Program-made: the position numbers and the translations under genes
The notes under the pieces: model-generated
What the model was told of the DNA's origin: nothing
The model's database searches: none
The model's input: the letters and a program-made list of their open reading frames with translations, nothing else
In this document: in pieces, positions 1 to 6,259 of the stretch
Layout: the number at the start of each line of letters is the position of its first letter
Numbering within the stretch: position 1 is the stretch's first letter
Origin: an uncultured Azospirillum sp.
GTDB taxonomy: Bacteria; Pseudomonadota; Alphaproteobacteria; RF32; CAG-239
DNA: 7,614 bases
Direction: 5' to 3'
Assembly: GCA_946184595.1 (NCBI GenBank)
Contig: CAMHFM010000035.1
Coordinates: 1 to 7,614, forward strand

Positions 1-36
1 GACATCAGCAAGAGTCTTAATTTCTTTTTCTCTCAT
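1..36 (-). CDS. Possible N-terminus of a further gene (only 12 codons in window)
   Basis: An ATG at 36..34 opens a frame that runs out of the window and reads MREKEIKTLADV. No Shine-Dalgarno-like sequence stands before it, but a credible promoter lies about 45 bases upstream. The usual gene after tolA is tolB, whose product starts with a signal peptide. These charged first residues do not look like one. The TLADV stretch faintly recalls the start of LacI-type DNA-binding domains, but twelve residues cannot decide a family. The stretch could also be the 3' end of a plus-strand gene, because all three plus frames are open from base 1 and reach stops by position 51. I would not name it. Confidence 0.3.
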   Translation of the reverse strand, partial: MREKEIKTLADV

Positions 37-79
37 AAGCTTTTAAAATAATAAATTGATAATCTGTTTATTGCGACAG

Positions 80-108
80 AATATATCATAGTTTTAGCAA
101 TCAAACAA
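80..108 (-). promoter_or_regulatory. Candidate sigma70-type promoter downstream of tolA
   Basis: On the minus strand TTGTTT (108..103) is followed after 17 bases by TATATT (85..80), a 5-of-6 match to the -10 box. It sits between the tolA stop and the possible next start at 36. I see no clear terminator hairpin after tolA, so read-through from the tol genes is also possible. Confidence 0.4.
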
Positions 109-116
109 GATATTTT

Positions 117-1061
117 TTAATTGACGGCTCCGGTCAAAGGATTGAAGCGGAGTAACATCGTTTTCCACATATCGTATTTATCCGCATATTTCTCAGCAAA
201 AATCTTATAAACACCGGCACAAGAATAAACGGCACGGCGCGCACTTTCTGCCACAGAACGATAGTGTGTATCAGAATTAACACGAGACATATCCAAAATT
301 TCAACCTTACGAATACTTGCATCTTGATTCAAATAGGTTCTGATTTCAACAATCATATCCTTAATACCCATCGCACCCGGATCAAGATTCCAACATTGAC
401 GCAAACGACCGGCAATCATATCTGCTTCAGTAATAGATAATTCACTGAAATATGACCCACCGACACCACCTTCAACACCCATCGTGGCAACTTTTGTACC
501 TTCTTTAATAACAGCTTCTTGATCTGTTTCACCGATATCCTTTTCCAAAGCATCAACAGAAGCTAACAAACTCTTTAACGGATTAGCTAATTGCGGTGTG
601 CCTTTTTCCGGTTTTTGCGGCTTTTTAATTTCAGGTTTCTTGGGCTGTGGCTTACGAGGTTGCGGCATAGGCGCAACTTTCTTCACCGGCTTTTCAGGCT
701 TTTTCGGTTGCGGCGCCACTAAATAATCTTGTTTAACCTCTTGCGGTTTTTCATCAACAGCTTCCGGTTCTTCTTTAGAAGTCTTTTCTTCTTTCACTTC
801 CTCTTGAGGCTCCGGTGGTGTCTCTTTGGTATAATTATCTTCTATTTTACGTTGGATTTTACTGGCTTCTCGCTCTTCCTCACCCATTTTTGCTTTCGGA
901 GGAAGATTAGTCATTTCTGAGATTTTAACATCATTCAAATCAACAATAATCGGCACTTGATCAATCACCATATCATTACGCCAAAAAGCCGGCACATCCA
1001 CTAAAAAGAGGATAAGCACAGCCAAGTGTAACGCGATCGATTTATAAAGAGCCTGTTTCAT
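117..1061 (-). CDS. tolA: TolA-like (TonB/TolA family) periplasm-spanning protein
   Basis: This is the arm of the Tol-Pal system. It is anchored in the inner membrane, spans the periplasm and transmits TolQR motor force to the outer membrane. The 314 aa show a short cytoplasmic start, then one membrane anchor at about residues 7-27 carrying the Ser-x3-His pattern (S8, H12) that TolA and TonB use to contact TolQR/ExbBD. A long Pro/Lys/Glu-rich linker spans about 53-158, acidic up to about residue 110 and strongly basic from about 118 to 153. The C-terminal domain (about 205-314) has the alphaproteobacterial-type QCWN pattern and a cysteine pair, C223 and C281, likely a disulfide. It starts 7 bases after the tolR stop, and its position after tolQR supports tolA over tonB. 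The linker is Pro/Lys-rich rather than the Ala/Lys-rich helix of the E. coli protein, which leaves some doubt about the name. Confidence 0.82.
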   Translation of the reverse strand: MKQALYKSIALHLAVLILFLVDVPAFWRNDMVIDQVPIIVDLNDVKISEMTNLPPKAKMGEEEREASKIQRKIEDNYTKETPPEPQEEVKEEKTSKEEPEAVDEKPQEVKQDYLVAPQPKKPEKPVKKVAPMPQPRKPQPKKPEIKKPQKPEKGTPQLANPLKSLLASVDALEKDIGETDQEAVIKEGTKVATMGVEGGVGGSYFSELSITEADMIAGRLRQCWNLDPGAMGIKDMIVEIRTYLNQDASIRKVEILDMSRVNSDTHYRSVAESARRAVYSCAGVYKIFAEKYADKYDMWKTMLLRFNPLTGAVN

Positions 1062-1068
1062 CGTTATC

Positions 1069-1509
1069 TTATTTCTTGCCTAAAGGTTTCGGCTCCGTTT
1101 TAAGTCCGACTTTATCAAAACCGGCTTCTTTAAGAAGCGCCATCAAACCGATAACTCGTCCGTATTGCGCATCCGTATCGCCAGAAATTGTGATTGTCAC
1201 TTCATTATTAGCCTCACGGACAGCCTTAACTTTATCAACGATCTGATCTTGAGGAACTTCGGTCTTGCCGATATAGTAATACCCTTCCTTATCAACACTG
1301 ATATTCAAAGAAGTATCTTTACCATTCATCGCTTTACCACCAACTTTAGGCAAATCAAGCGCAATACCTGAAGTCATCAACGGTGCCGCCACCATAAATA
1401 CCACCAACAACACCATCATCACATCCATCAGATTTGTCATATTAATATCTGAATTGCGACGACGGAAATAGCGTGAACTGCGAACACCATTTGAAGTTAA
1501 ACGAGCCAT
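1069..1509 (-). CDS. tolR: TolR, ExbD/TolR-family motor subunit
   Basis: TolR forms the proton-conducting motor with TolQ and its periplasmic domain engages peptidoglycan. The 146 aa (family usually about 140-150) comprise a basic cytoplasmic start containing RYFRRR, a single membrane helix at about 27-45, and a periplasmic domain from about 46 to the end. Asp29, in the motif INMTNLMDV, corresponds to the conserved intramembrane aspartate that carries protons in TolR/ExbD. The start is supported by AGGAG eight bases before the ATG, inside the end of tolQ. Only 3 bases separate it from the tolQ stop and 7 from tolA, so the three genes almost certainly share one mRNA. Confidence 0.93.
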   Translation of the reverse strand: MARLTSNGVRSSRYFRRRNSDINMTNLMDVMMVLLVVFMVAAPLMTSGIALDLPKVGGKAMNGKDTSLNISVDKEGYYYIGKTEVPQDQIVDKVKAVREANNEVTITISGDTDAQYGRVIGLMALLKEAGFDKVGLKTEPKPLGKK

Positions 1510-1512
1510 TAA

Positions 1513-2271
1513 TTATTCTCCTGCCATATCAGCTTTAATTGCCGTATCATCAATTTCACGAGACAAAATCGTTGAAAATTCAGCTTGGAAATTCTCCAAC
1601 TTTTTAGCAAAACGATCAATGTCGGAAGAAATTTTATTATAAGCAACCACCGCCGGAATAGCTGCAATCAAACCAAACGCCGTTGTAAACAATGCTTCGG
1701 CAATGCCTGGAGCCATAGCGGATAACGAGTTGCTTTGCGTTGCTGCAATAGCATTAAAACTACCGATAATTCCCCAAATCGTACCAAACAATCCGACCAA
1801 CGGAGCAACAGAACCGGTTGATGCCAAAAAGCCCATACGCGTATCAAGAGCTTCCAATTCTTTATCCATTGAGACCGTCATCGCTTTTTCAATACGTTGT
1901 TGCAAAGAAACACCACGCAAACCGCGATCTGTTTTTGACTTCAAAATATTGGTGCGTTTCCACTCTTTCATCGCAGCAACAAACATTGCAGACATCGGAT
2001 CTCTCGGACGATTACCGATAGAATCATATAATCTGTCTAAAGAACCGCCTGACCAGAATTTTTCCTCAAAACTCTTGGTATATTGTTTCATCTGACGGAG
2101 TGTGCCGAATTTTTCGATAATAATGGCCCAGCACCAAACGGATGCCGCAATCAAACCGATTAACACAACTTTAGTAACCGTATCTGATGACCATGCCATA
2201 TCCCACAAAGTCATATTTGCAGCCGTATTTTCAACAACATCTGTTAAAGCTTGGGTATCAACTTCTTCCAT
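1513..2271 (-). CDS. tolQ: TolQ, MotA/TolQ/ExbB proton-channel protein
   Basis: TolQ is the polytopic half of the Tol motor in the inner membrane. The 252 aa have the expected three-helix layout: TM1 at about 32-54, a large cytoplasmic segment at about 56-145, TM2 at about 147-172 with the GLFGTIWGI signature, TM3 at about 190-212 with ALFTTAFGLIAAIPA, and a charged cytoplasmic tail. The GLFGT and AIPA motifs are hallmarks of the ExbB/TolQ family. Placement next to tolR and tolA makes TolQ more likely than ExbB. The start at 2271 has a GAGAG ribosome-binding site just upstream. It is the first gene after a terminator, so it needs the promoter proposed at 2314-2341. Confidence 0.93.
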   Translation of the reverse strand: MEEVDTQALTDVVENTAANMTLWDMAWSSDTVTKVVLIGLIAASVWCWAIIIEKFGTLRQMKQYTKSFEEKFWSGGSLDRLYDSIGNRPRDPMSAMFVAAMKEWKRTNILKSKTDRGLRGVSLQQRIEKAMTVSMDKELEALDTRMGFLASTGSVAPLVGLFGTIWGIIGSFNAIAATQSNSLSAMAPGIAEALFTTAFGLIAAIPAVVAYNKISSDIDRFAKKLENFQAEFSTILSREIDDTAIKADMAGE

Positions 2272-2313
2272 AATTTACTCTCTCTTTTTCATGATAATTT
2301 ATAAGTTGCCCCA

Positions 2314-2341
2314 AAAATACCATATAAATCTAAAGATTCAA
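2314..2341 (-). promoter_or_regulatory. Candidate promoter for tolQRA
   Basis: TTGAAT (2341..2336), a 16-base spacer and TATTTT (2319..2314) stand between the terminator of the preceding gene and the tolQ start, leaving a leader of about 35-40 bases. The terminator upstream means tolQRA needs a promoter here unless read-through is substantial. The boxes are only fair matches. Confidence 0.4.
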
Positions 2342-2375
2342 TTAATTATGACCTACTTTTAACAGCCTTTTAAAA

Positions 2376-2412
2376 CAAAAAACCCCTTCGCGTCTTCACG
2401 ACGCAAAGGGGT
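2376..2412 (-). terminator. Strong intrinsic terminator after the membrane-protein gene
   Basis: Arms 2382-2394 and 2400-2412 form a 13-pair stem around a 5-base loop. Read on the minus strand it is followed by a run of T broken by one G. The single non-Watson-Crick position (2389/2405) is a G-U pair in minus-strand RNA but a C-A mismatch in plus-strand RNA, so the element is built for minus-strand transcription. It ends about 30 bases past the stop codon at 2441. Confidence 0.88.
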
Positions 2413-2440
2413 AAAAAACAAATGGCAAAAGTTGCAGATT

Positions 2441-3265
2441 TTATCTAGCCCAGTTGACGAGCTTCGGCCAGCTTGTCACTACTAAATAGCCAAAGGCAAA
2501 TAGCAACACATAACCGATAAGTCCATACATAGACGGTATACCTATGTGCTGAGCCAACCATACAAGAGGTGTATTTAAAGCCGGAACATTGATGAGCAAC
2601 TCAGAAAGAAGGAAAATCATTCCACTTCCTAAAAAGCCCAGAGCAAGAGCAAAACCGATGCGCCAGTAGGTACGACCTTCATTCTCCTGCACACCATTCC
2701 ATGCATAGAGAATAACACAAATGGCAACCCAGTAGAAAAGAAAACCAAAGGCAGCACCAAAGGCATCACCTAATGTTCCCCAAACGAAATATCCTGCTAC
2801 ACCAATTGCCAGCATTACTGCTAGTGTAATGGCTGAAAATACTCTATGCTCATCAATGAAGATAATCAGAGCTTTAGCCAAACAATAGAGCATAACCAGC
2901 ACTGGAGGGGTAATGAACATTCCTGCACCTACCTTGATACTCCATTCAATAATTGCTGGAGCAATGCTCAGAGATGCAATTGTATCAGATACCATCATCG
3001 TTGCCAGTGAAGCCCCGAAAATGGCAATACCGAGCAGAGAAATGGCAAACAGCACCTTGGCAAGCTTGTTCTCATAGCCACTACGATTGAAACGAGCTAC
3101 ACCGAACGCAAAAAGTGCCGTACCTAAGAGAAAACCGCCTCCGGTCTGAACACCTTCCCAAATACTTTCAGCCATCATACCAGCACGAACCCCAAGGATA
3201 ACTGAGATTACTGCGAATGCAATAACGAGCAGGATACCTGCTGTCTTAAAAAACATTTCTTTCAT
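2441..3265 (-). CDS. Unrecognised protein with about eight membrane segments
   Basis: I do not recognise this 274-aa protein. Hydrophobic stretches at about 8-28, 41-58, 68-92, 110-137, 143-163, 169-190, 201-222 and 245-266 suggest roughly eight membrane helices with very short loops. I see no ATPase, protease or transporter signature. Charged loops include NRSGYENK (60-67), IDEHR (137-141) and QENEGRTYWR (193-202). It interrupts the usual ybgC-tolQ adjacency. Its translation start differs from its neighbours: there is no Shine-Dalgarno, only an A-rich leader with eight A directly before the ATG, as is common in Bacteroidota. Lysine codons are mostly AAG (5 of 7 by hand count). It has its own candidate promoter and a terminator. 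A Tol-related role is possible from position alone, but I see nothing in the protein to support it. Confidence 0.8.
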   Translation of the reverse strand: MKEMFFKTAGILLVIAFAVISVILGVRAGMMAESIWEGVQTGGGFLLGTALFAFGVARFNRSGYENKLAKVLFAISLLGIAIFGASLATMMVSDTIASLSIAPAIIEWSIKVGAGMFITPPVLVMLYCLAKALIIFIDEHRVFSAITLAVMLAIGVAGYFVWGTLGDAFGAAFGFLFYWVAICVILYAWNGVQENEGRTYWRIGFALALGFLGSGMIFLLSELLINVPALNTPLVWLAQHIGIPSMYGLIGYVLLFAFGYLVVTSWPKLVNWAR

Positions 3266-3320
3266 TTTTTTTGTTTTTTTAAGGATTAATAAATGTTAAT
3301 TATATGTTATATCAAAAATA

Positions 3321-3349
3321 TTTATACCACATTTTTCATCCCTGCGCAA
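3321..3349 (-). promoter_or_regulatory. Candidate promoter of the membrane-protein gene
   Basis: TTGCGC (3349..3344), 17 bases, then TATAAA (3326..3321; 5 of 6 to consensus) lie about 55 bases before the ATG at 3265. A perfect TTGACA lies slightly upstream (3363..3358), but only GATGAA stands at the matching -10 distance. TATTTTTG at 3320..3313 fits the Bacteroidota -7 pattern TAnnTTTG, without a well-spaced -33 box. Which is used cannot be told from sequence. Confidence 0.42.
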
Positions 3350-3389
3350 TATTTTTTTGTCAATTTTCAGGGAAAAGCAATCGATTTAA

Positions 3390-3818
3390 CTAAACCAATT
3401 TTACCAGCCATTCCGGAATTCTAACCGGACGGAGTTTAACAAGGTTAATATACGCCACTTTAACTTCTATGGTGGCTAAAACTTCTTCTCCACGCAAAAC
3501 TTCTTGATACATAACAGCTGCAGCGCCTTTAGCTTCTCGCAATTCACAAGTAATTACCAATTCATCATCTAATTTTGCCGGCTTTTTATAATCAATTTCC
3601 ACATGACGCACCGTAAAACCGCATTTTTCTTCTTCCAAAGCATCTCGTTGCGTACAACCTAAAGCCCGAATATATTCTGTTCTGGCTCGCTCAGCAAAAC
3701 GCAAATAGTTGGCATAATAAACTATGCCACCGGCATCTGTATCTTCATAATAAACTCTGGCAGGCAACGCAAAAATTTTATCAAAAAATTTTCCTTCAAC
3801 GGCTTTAACATCATACAT
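3390..3818 (-). CDS. ybgC: YbgC, Tol-Pal-associated acyl-CoA thioesterase
   Basis: This is a single hot-dog-fold thioesterase of the 4HBT/YbgC family. It hydrolyses short-chain or acyl-ACP-linked thioesters in the cytoplasm and is regularly encoded just before tolQ. The 142 aa show the family signature YYEDTDAGGIVYYANYLRF at 23-41. Asp28 matches the catalytic aspartate of characterised YbgC proteins, and the ERARTE motif follows at 43-48. Tyr35 stands where E. coli has a histidine (VYHASY). The start overlaps the ruvB stop in a TAATG arrangement, so translation is probably coupled to ruvB and no strong ribosome-binding site is needed. The Tol genes do not follow directly, because a foreign-looking membrane-protein gene lies between. 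Confidence 0.93.
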   Translation of the reverse strand: MYDVKAVEGKFFDKIFALPARVYYEDTDAGGIVYYANYLRFAERARTEYIRALGCTQRDALEEEKCGFTVRHVEIDYKKPAKLDDELVITCELREAKGAAAVMYQEVLRGEEVLATIEVKVAYINLVKLRPVRIPEWLVKLV

Positions 3819-4888
3819 TATGCTTGCTCACTTTCCATAATTTCCAACAAATCAAACTGCTTTGACGATGGTCTTGTCTTAAAACGCGGCATTCCCAGAT
3901 AATCACATCCTAAATCTGAAATGACACGACCGCGCGGGGTACGTTGTAAAAATCCGAGTTTCATCAAAAACGGCTCCAAAACCTCTTCCAACGTATCGCG
4001 TTCTTCAGACAATGCCGCAGCTAAGGTATCAATACCAACCGGCCCTCCGCCATAATTAACCGCAATACATTTAAGATAACGACGGTCAAAGGCATCAAGT
4101 CCGTAATCATCGACATCAAGCTTTTTCAAAGCTTTATCAGCAATAACATTATCAACTTCTTTAGCGTTCGCAACGATTCCAAAGTCACGAACACGCCGCA
4201 ACAAACGTCCGGCAACACGCGGCGTTCCTCGTGACCGTTTAGCAATCTCTAAAGCACCGTTTTCTGAAATCGGCATACCGAGTAAATCAGCGCCACGAAC
4301 AACAATTTTCTTCAAATCTTCCGGAGAATAAAAATCCAGTCTGAGCGGAATTCCGAAACGCTCTCTTAACGGTGTCGTCAACAAACCGGAACGCGTTGTT
4401 GCACCAACTAAAGTAAACGGTTGCAAATCGATTCGCACCGAACGTGCCGAAGGTCCTTCACCGATAATCAAATCAAGTTGAAAATCTTCCATCGCCGAAT
4501 ACAAAACTTCTTCAATCGCCGGATTAAGACGGTGAATTTCATCAATAAATAACACATCATTCGGCTCAAGATTCGTCAAAATCGCCGCCAAATCTCCGGA
4601 TTTTGAAATCATCGGCGCCGAAGTTGCCCTGAATCCAACACCCAATTCTTTGGCAATAATCGAAGCCAATGTTGTTTTACCTAATCCTGGAGGACCAAAT
4701 AACAACACATGGTCCAAAGCTTCGCCACGTTGTTTTGCTGCTTCAATAAAAACCTTTAAATTTTCACAAACTTGCGGCTGTCCGACAAACTCATCCAAAT
4801 GTTGCGGACGCAGATTAATCGGCATATTGATTGCCTTTTCATCTTCCAACTGTTTTTCGGGACTAACCAAACGTTCTTCTTTTGCCAT
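3818..4888 (-). CDS. ruvB: RuvB, Holliday-junction branch-migration ATPase
   Basis: RuvB is the hexameric AAA+ motor that, with RuvA, drives branch migration of Holliday junctions during recombination and fork repair. The 356 aa are normal family length and all key elements are present: Walker A GPPGLGKTT (65-73), Walker B LFIDEIH (113-119), sensor 1 GATTR (162-166), the arginine-finger region PLRERFG (173-179), sensor 2 GTPRVAGRLLRR (221-232), and a C-terminal winged-helix domain with RTPRGR (317-321). It starts 3 bases after the ruvA stop with AAGGA inside the ruvA end, and its stop overlaps ybgC by one base. Glutamate codons are nearly all GAA in the first part (8 of 9 by hand count), a useful host baseline against the two guest genes. 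Confidence 0.98.
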   Translation of the reverse strand: MAKEERLVSPEKQLEDEKAINMPINLRPQHLDEFVGQPQVCENLKVFIEAAKQRGEALDHVLLFGPPGLGKTTLASIIAKELGVGFRATSAPMISKSGDLAAILTNLEPNDVLFIDEIHRLNPAIEEVLYSAMEDFQLDLIIGEGPSARSVRIDLQPFTLVGATTRSGLLTTPLRERFGIPLRLDFYSPEDLKKIVVRGADLLGMPISENGALEIAKRSRGTPRVAGRLLRRVRDFGIVANAKEVDNVIADKALKKLDVDDYGLDAFDRRYLKCIAVNYGGGPVGIDTLAAALSEERDTLEEVLEPFLMKLGFLQRTPRGRVISDLGCDYLGMPRFKTRPSSKQFDLLEIMESEQA

Positions 4889-4891
4889 ATT

Positions 4892-5563
4892 TTATTCCTT
4901 TGGTGCAAACTCTTTTAATGCCGCTTTAATCAAACCTGACACATCAGCCTGCGGATAAGCCGCATTAGCCTTATTAACGGCCTGATAGGCTTCTAAACGC
5001 TGATAACCAAGATTAACCAAGGCTGAAATTGCATCATCTAACTTCATCGGATTTTCGATTCGTCCGGCAATAGCATCTTCATAAGCAACTGTCTCTTCTG
5101 TTGCATCTGCTTGGGCTTCAGGCATTGTCTGTAAATCATTGCGCGTTGTTAATTCTGTCGGAATTGTCACAATCTTATCTTTCAATTCCGTCACCAAACG
5201 TGCCGCCAATTTCGGTCCGACACCGCTGGCTCGCGTAAAGGATGCTTTATCTTGTGCCGAAACGGCTTGTGCCAACTGTGATGGTGTTAAAGCTGATAAA
5301 ATACTCAAACAAACTTTAGCGCCAACACCTTGAACTTTCGTTAAAGTTAAAAACCACTCTTTTTCCCACGCATCATAAAACCCGAACAACGAAATACTGT
5401 CTTCTCTGACAACCGTCTCAATCAGTAACGTAAATTGATTTCCTCTAATCAAACGAGACAATGTTTTAGAAGAAGCGTAAACCAAATAGCCAACACCGTT
5501 GACATCAATAATGCAATAATCTTCTCCTATGGTATCTATAATTCCGCGTAACTTTGCAATCAT
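4892..5563 (-). CDS. ruvA: RuvA, Holliday-junction DNA-binding subunit
   Basis: RuvA is the tetrameric subunit that binds the four-way junction and loads RuvB. The 223 aa are slightly long for the family (about 200). The N-terminal OB fold spans 1-64 and carries the acidic pin E54-D55 in VREDSISLFGF. Two helix-hairpin-helix motifs follow: VQGVGAKVCLSIL (77-89) and ASGVGPKLAARLVTELKDK (112-130). A flexible acidic linker (about 135-172) explains the extra length, and the RuvB-binding domain III is at about 173-221. AAGGA seven bases before the ATG supports the start. It is the first gene after a terminator, and a promoter is proposed at 5593-5621. Confidence 0.97.
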   Translation of the reverse strand: MIAKLRGIIDTIGEDYCIIDVNGVGYLVYASSKTLSRLIRGNQFTLLIETVVREDSISLFGFYDAWEKEWFLTLTKVQGVGAKVCLSILSALTPSQLAQAVSAQDKASFTRASGVGPKLAARLVTELKDKIVTIPTELTTRNDLQTMPEAQADATEETVAYEDAIAGRIENPMKLDDAISALVNLGYQRLEAYQAVNKANAAYPQADVSGLIKAALKEFAPKE

Positions 5564-5592
5564 ACTATTATCCTTACTTTTCCATTGCCTTT

Positions 5593-5621
5593 ATCCTAAA
5601 CAAAAAGCCATTATCTGACAA
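5593..5621 (-). promoter_or_regulatory. Candidate promoter for ruvAB-ybgC
   Basis: TTGTCA (5621..5616; 5 of 6 to consensus), 17 bases and TAGGAT (5598..5593; 4 of 6) lie in the 80-base gap between the upstream terminator and the ruvA start. The terminator at 5646-5676 makes a promoter here functionally necessary unless it leaks. I see no convincing LexA-type operator. Confidence 0.5.
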
Positions 5622-5645
5622 GGATTTTAACGACCTTATAAGCAC

Positions 5646-5676
5646 AAAAAAATCCCAACCTTTCGGTCGGGATTTT
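5646..5676 (-). terminator. Intrinsic terminator after the unknown gene upstream of ruvA
   Basis: Arms 5652-5660 and 5665-5673 form a 9-pair stem with a GAAA tetraloop in the minus-strand RNA, extended by A-U pairs and followed by a run of T. The one imperfect position (5657/5668) is G-U in minus-strand RNA but an A-C mismatch in plus-strand RNA, which fixes the direction. It starts 12 bases past the stop codon at 5689. Confidence 0.88.
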
Positions 5677-5688
5677 AGATTTTTCTGC

Positions 5689-6219
5689 TTAGAGCGTGTG
5701 GATTGTTGATATACAATGTTCCTCGTCCAATTCAGGAACGAAAGATATCACATAGAGTTTATCCTTACTCCAGTAGACAAGCTCATCAACTTCCTCTACA
5801 TCTGTGCACACAACAGCTTCAATCATAGACACGTTGACGCTCCTTTCGTACTGGAATACCAACTGCTCACCACGCGCGGCAAAGTGATACTTTGATCTGT
5901 TGAGCTTTTTCAGATTAGGCTCAGAGTTAAGGCAACTTGGTAACAGCCCATTTAGTTCCTCGCAGAAAAGGAACGCCTCTTTCGCTGTTGGACTCAAATG
6001 AGCCACGTCCCCCTTGGCAATGGCAACATGGAGATTATTCTCCTTGACTACCCTACGGCGAAACTCCTCGTCATACTCCTCGCCATTATTGAAGATGACT
6101 TTTAACTGTTCCCAGACAGATAGGAACTTAGCGCTCTGTCCTGCAGGAAGATAATTCTGACACTCACCCTGAATGGTATCGATCCATTCTTCACTTCTAG
6201 CTAAAATTTCTTGTTTCAT
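5689..6219 (-). CDS. Unrecognised acidic soluble protein between ruvC and ruvA
   Basis: I do not recognise this protein of about 176 aa. It has no signal peptide or membrane segment and is rich in Glu and Asp, with clusters such as GEEYDEEFRRR and CTDVEEVDEL. Mixed hydrophobic stretches in the C-terminal half (MIEAVVC, LYVISFV) suggest a beta-rich domain, so it is probably cytoplasmic. I chose ATG at 6219 (MKQEIL...). An in-frame ATG 12 codons upstream at 6255 would add only MSFFIFNLIIFV, translated from an AT-rich leader that looks untranslated. Codon use differs from ruvB: about 13 of 23 Glu codons are GAG and 6 of 7 Gln codons are CAG by hand count. It splits the usual ruvC-ruvA pair and has its own candidate promoter and a terminator. 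Nothing ties it to recombination except position. Confidence 0.78.
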   Translation of the reverse strand: MKQEILARSEEWIDTIQGECQNYLPAGQSAKFLSVWEQLKVIFNNGEEYDEEFRRRVVKENNLHVAIAKGDVAHLSPTAKEAFLFCEELNGLLPSCLNSEPNLKKLNRSKYHFAARGEQLVFQYERSVNVSMIEAVVCTDVEEVDELVYWSKDKLYVISFVPELDEEHCISTIHTL

Positions 6220-6259
6220 GACAAAAATAATTAAATTAAAAATAAAAAAAGACATTATC

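Noticed and set aside
1703..2095. A 130-codon open frame on the plus strand
   Set aside because: It lies wholly antisense to tolQ, whose motifs are unmistakable, and the translation has no domain-like character.
5564..5640. A LexA/SOS operator before ruvA
   Set aside because: I found neither a GTTC-N7-GTTC direct repeat nor a CTG-N10-CAG palindrome that stands out from the background.
2312..6229. TATTTTTG occurring before tolQ (2319..2312), the membrane gene (3320..3313) and the unknown gene (6229..6222) as a shared Bacteroidota -7 box
   Set aside because: It also precedes the host tolQ, it lies only two bases before an ATG at one site, and no correctly spaced -33 box accompanies it. Chance is likely in such AT-rich gaps.
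6220..6255. An upstream ATG adding MSFFIFNLIIFV to the unknown protein before ruvA
   Set aside because: The codons are almost pure A/T from a leader-like stretch, it has no ribosome-binding site, and the protein-like composition begins only at the Met at 6219.
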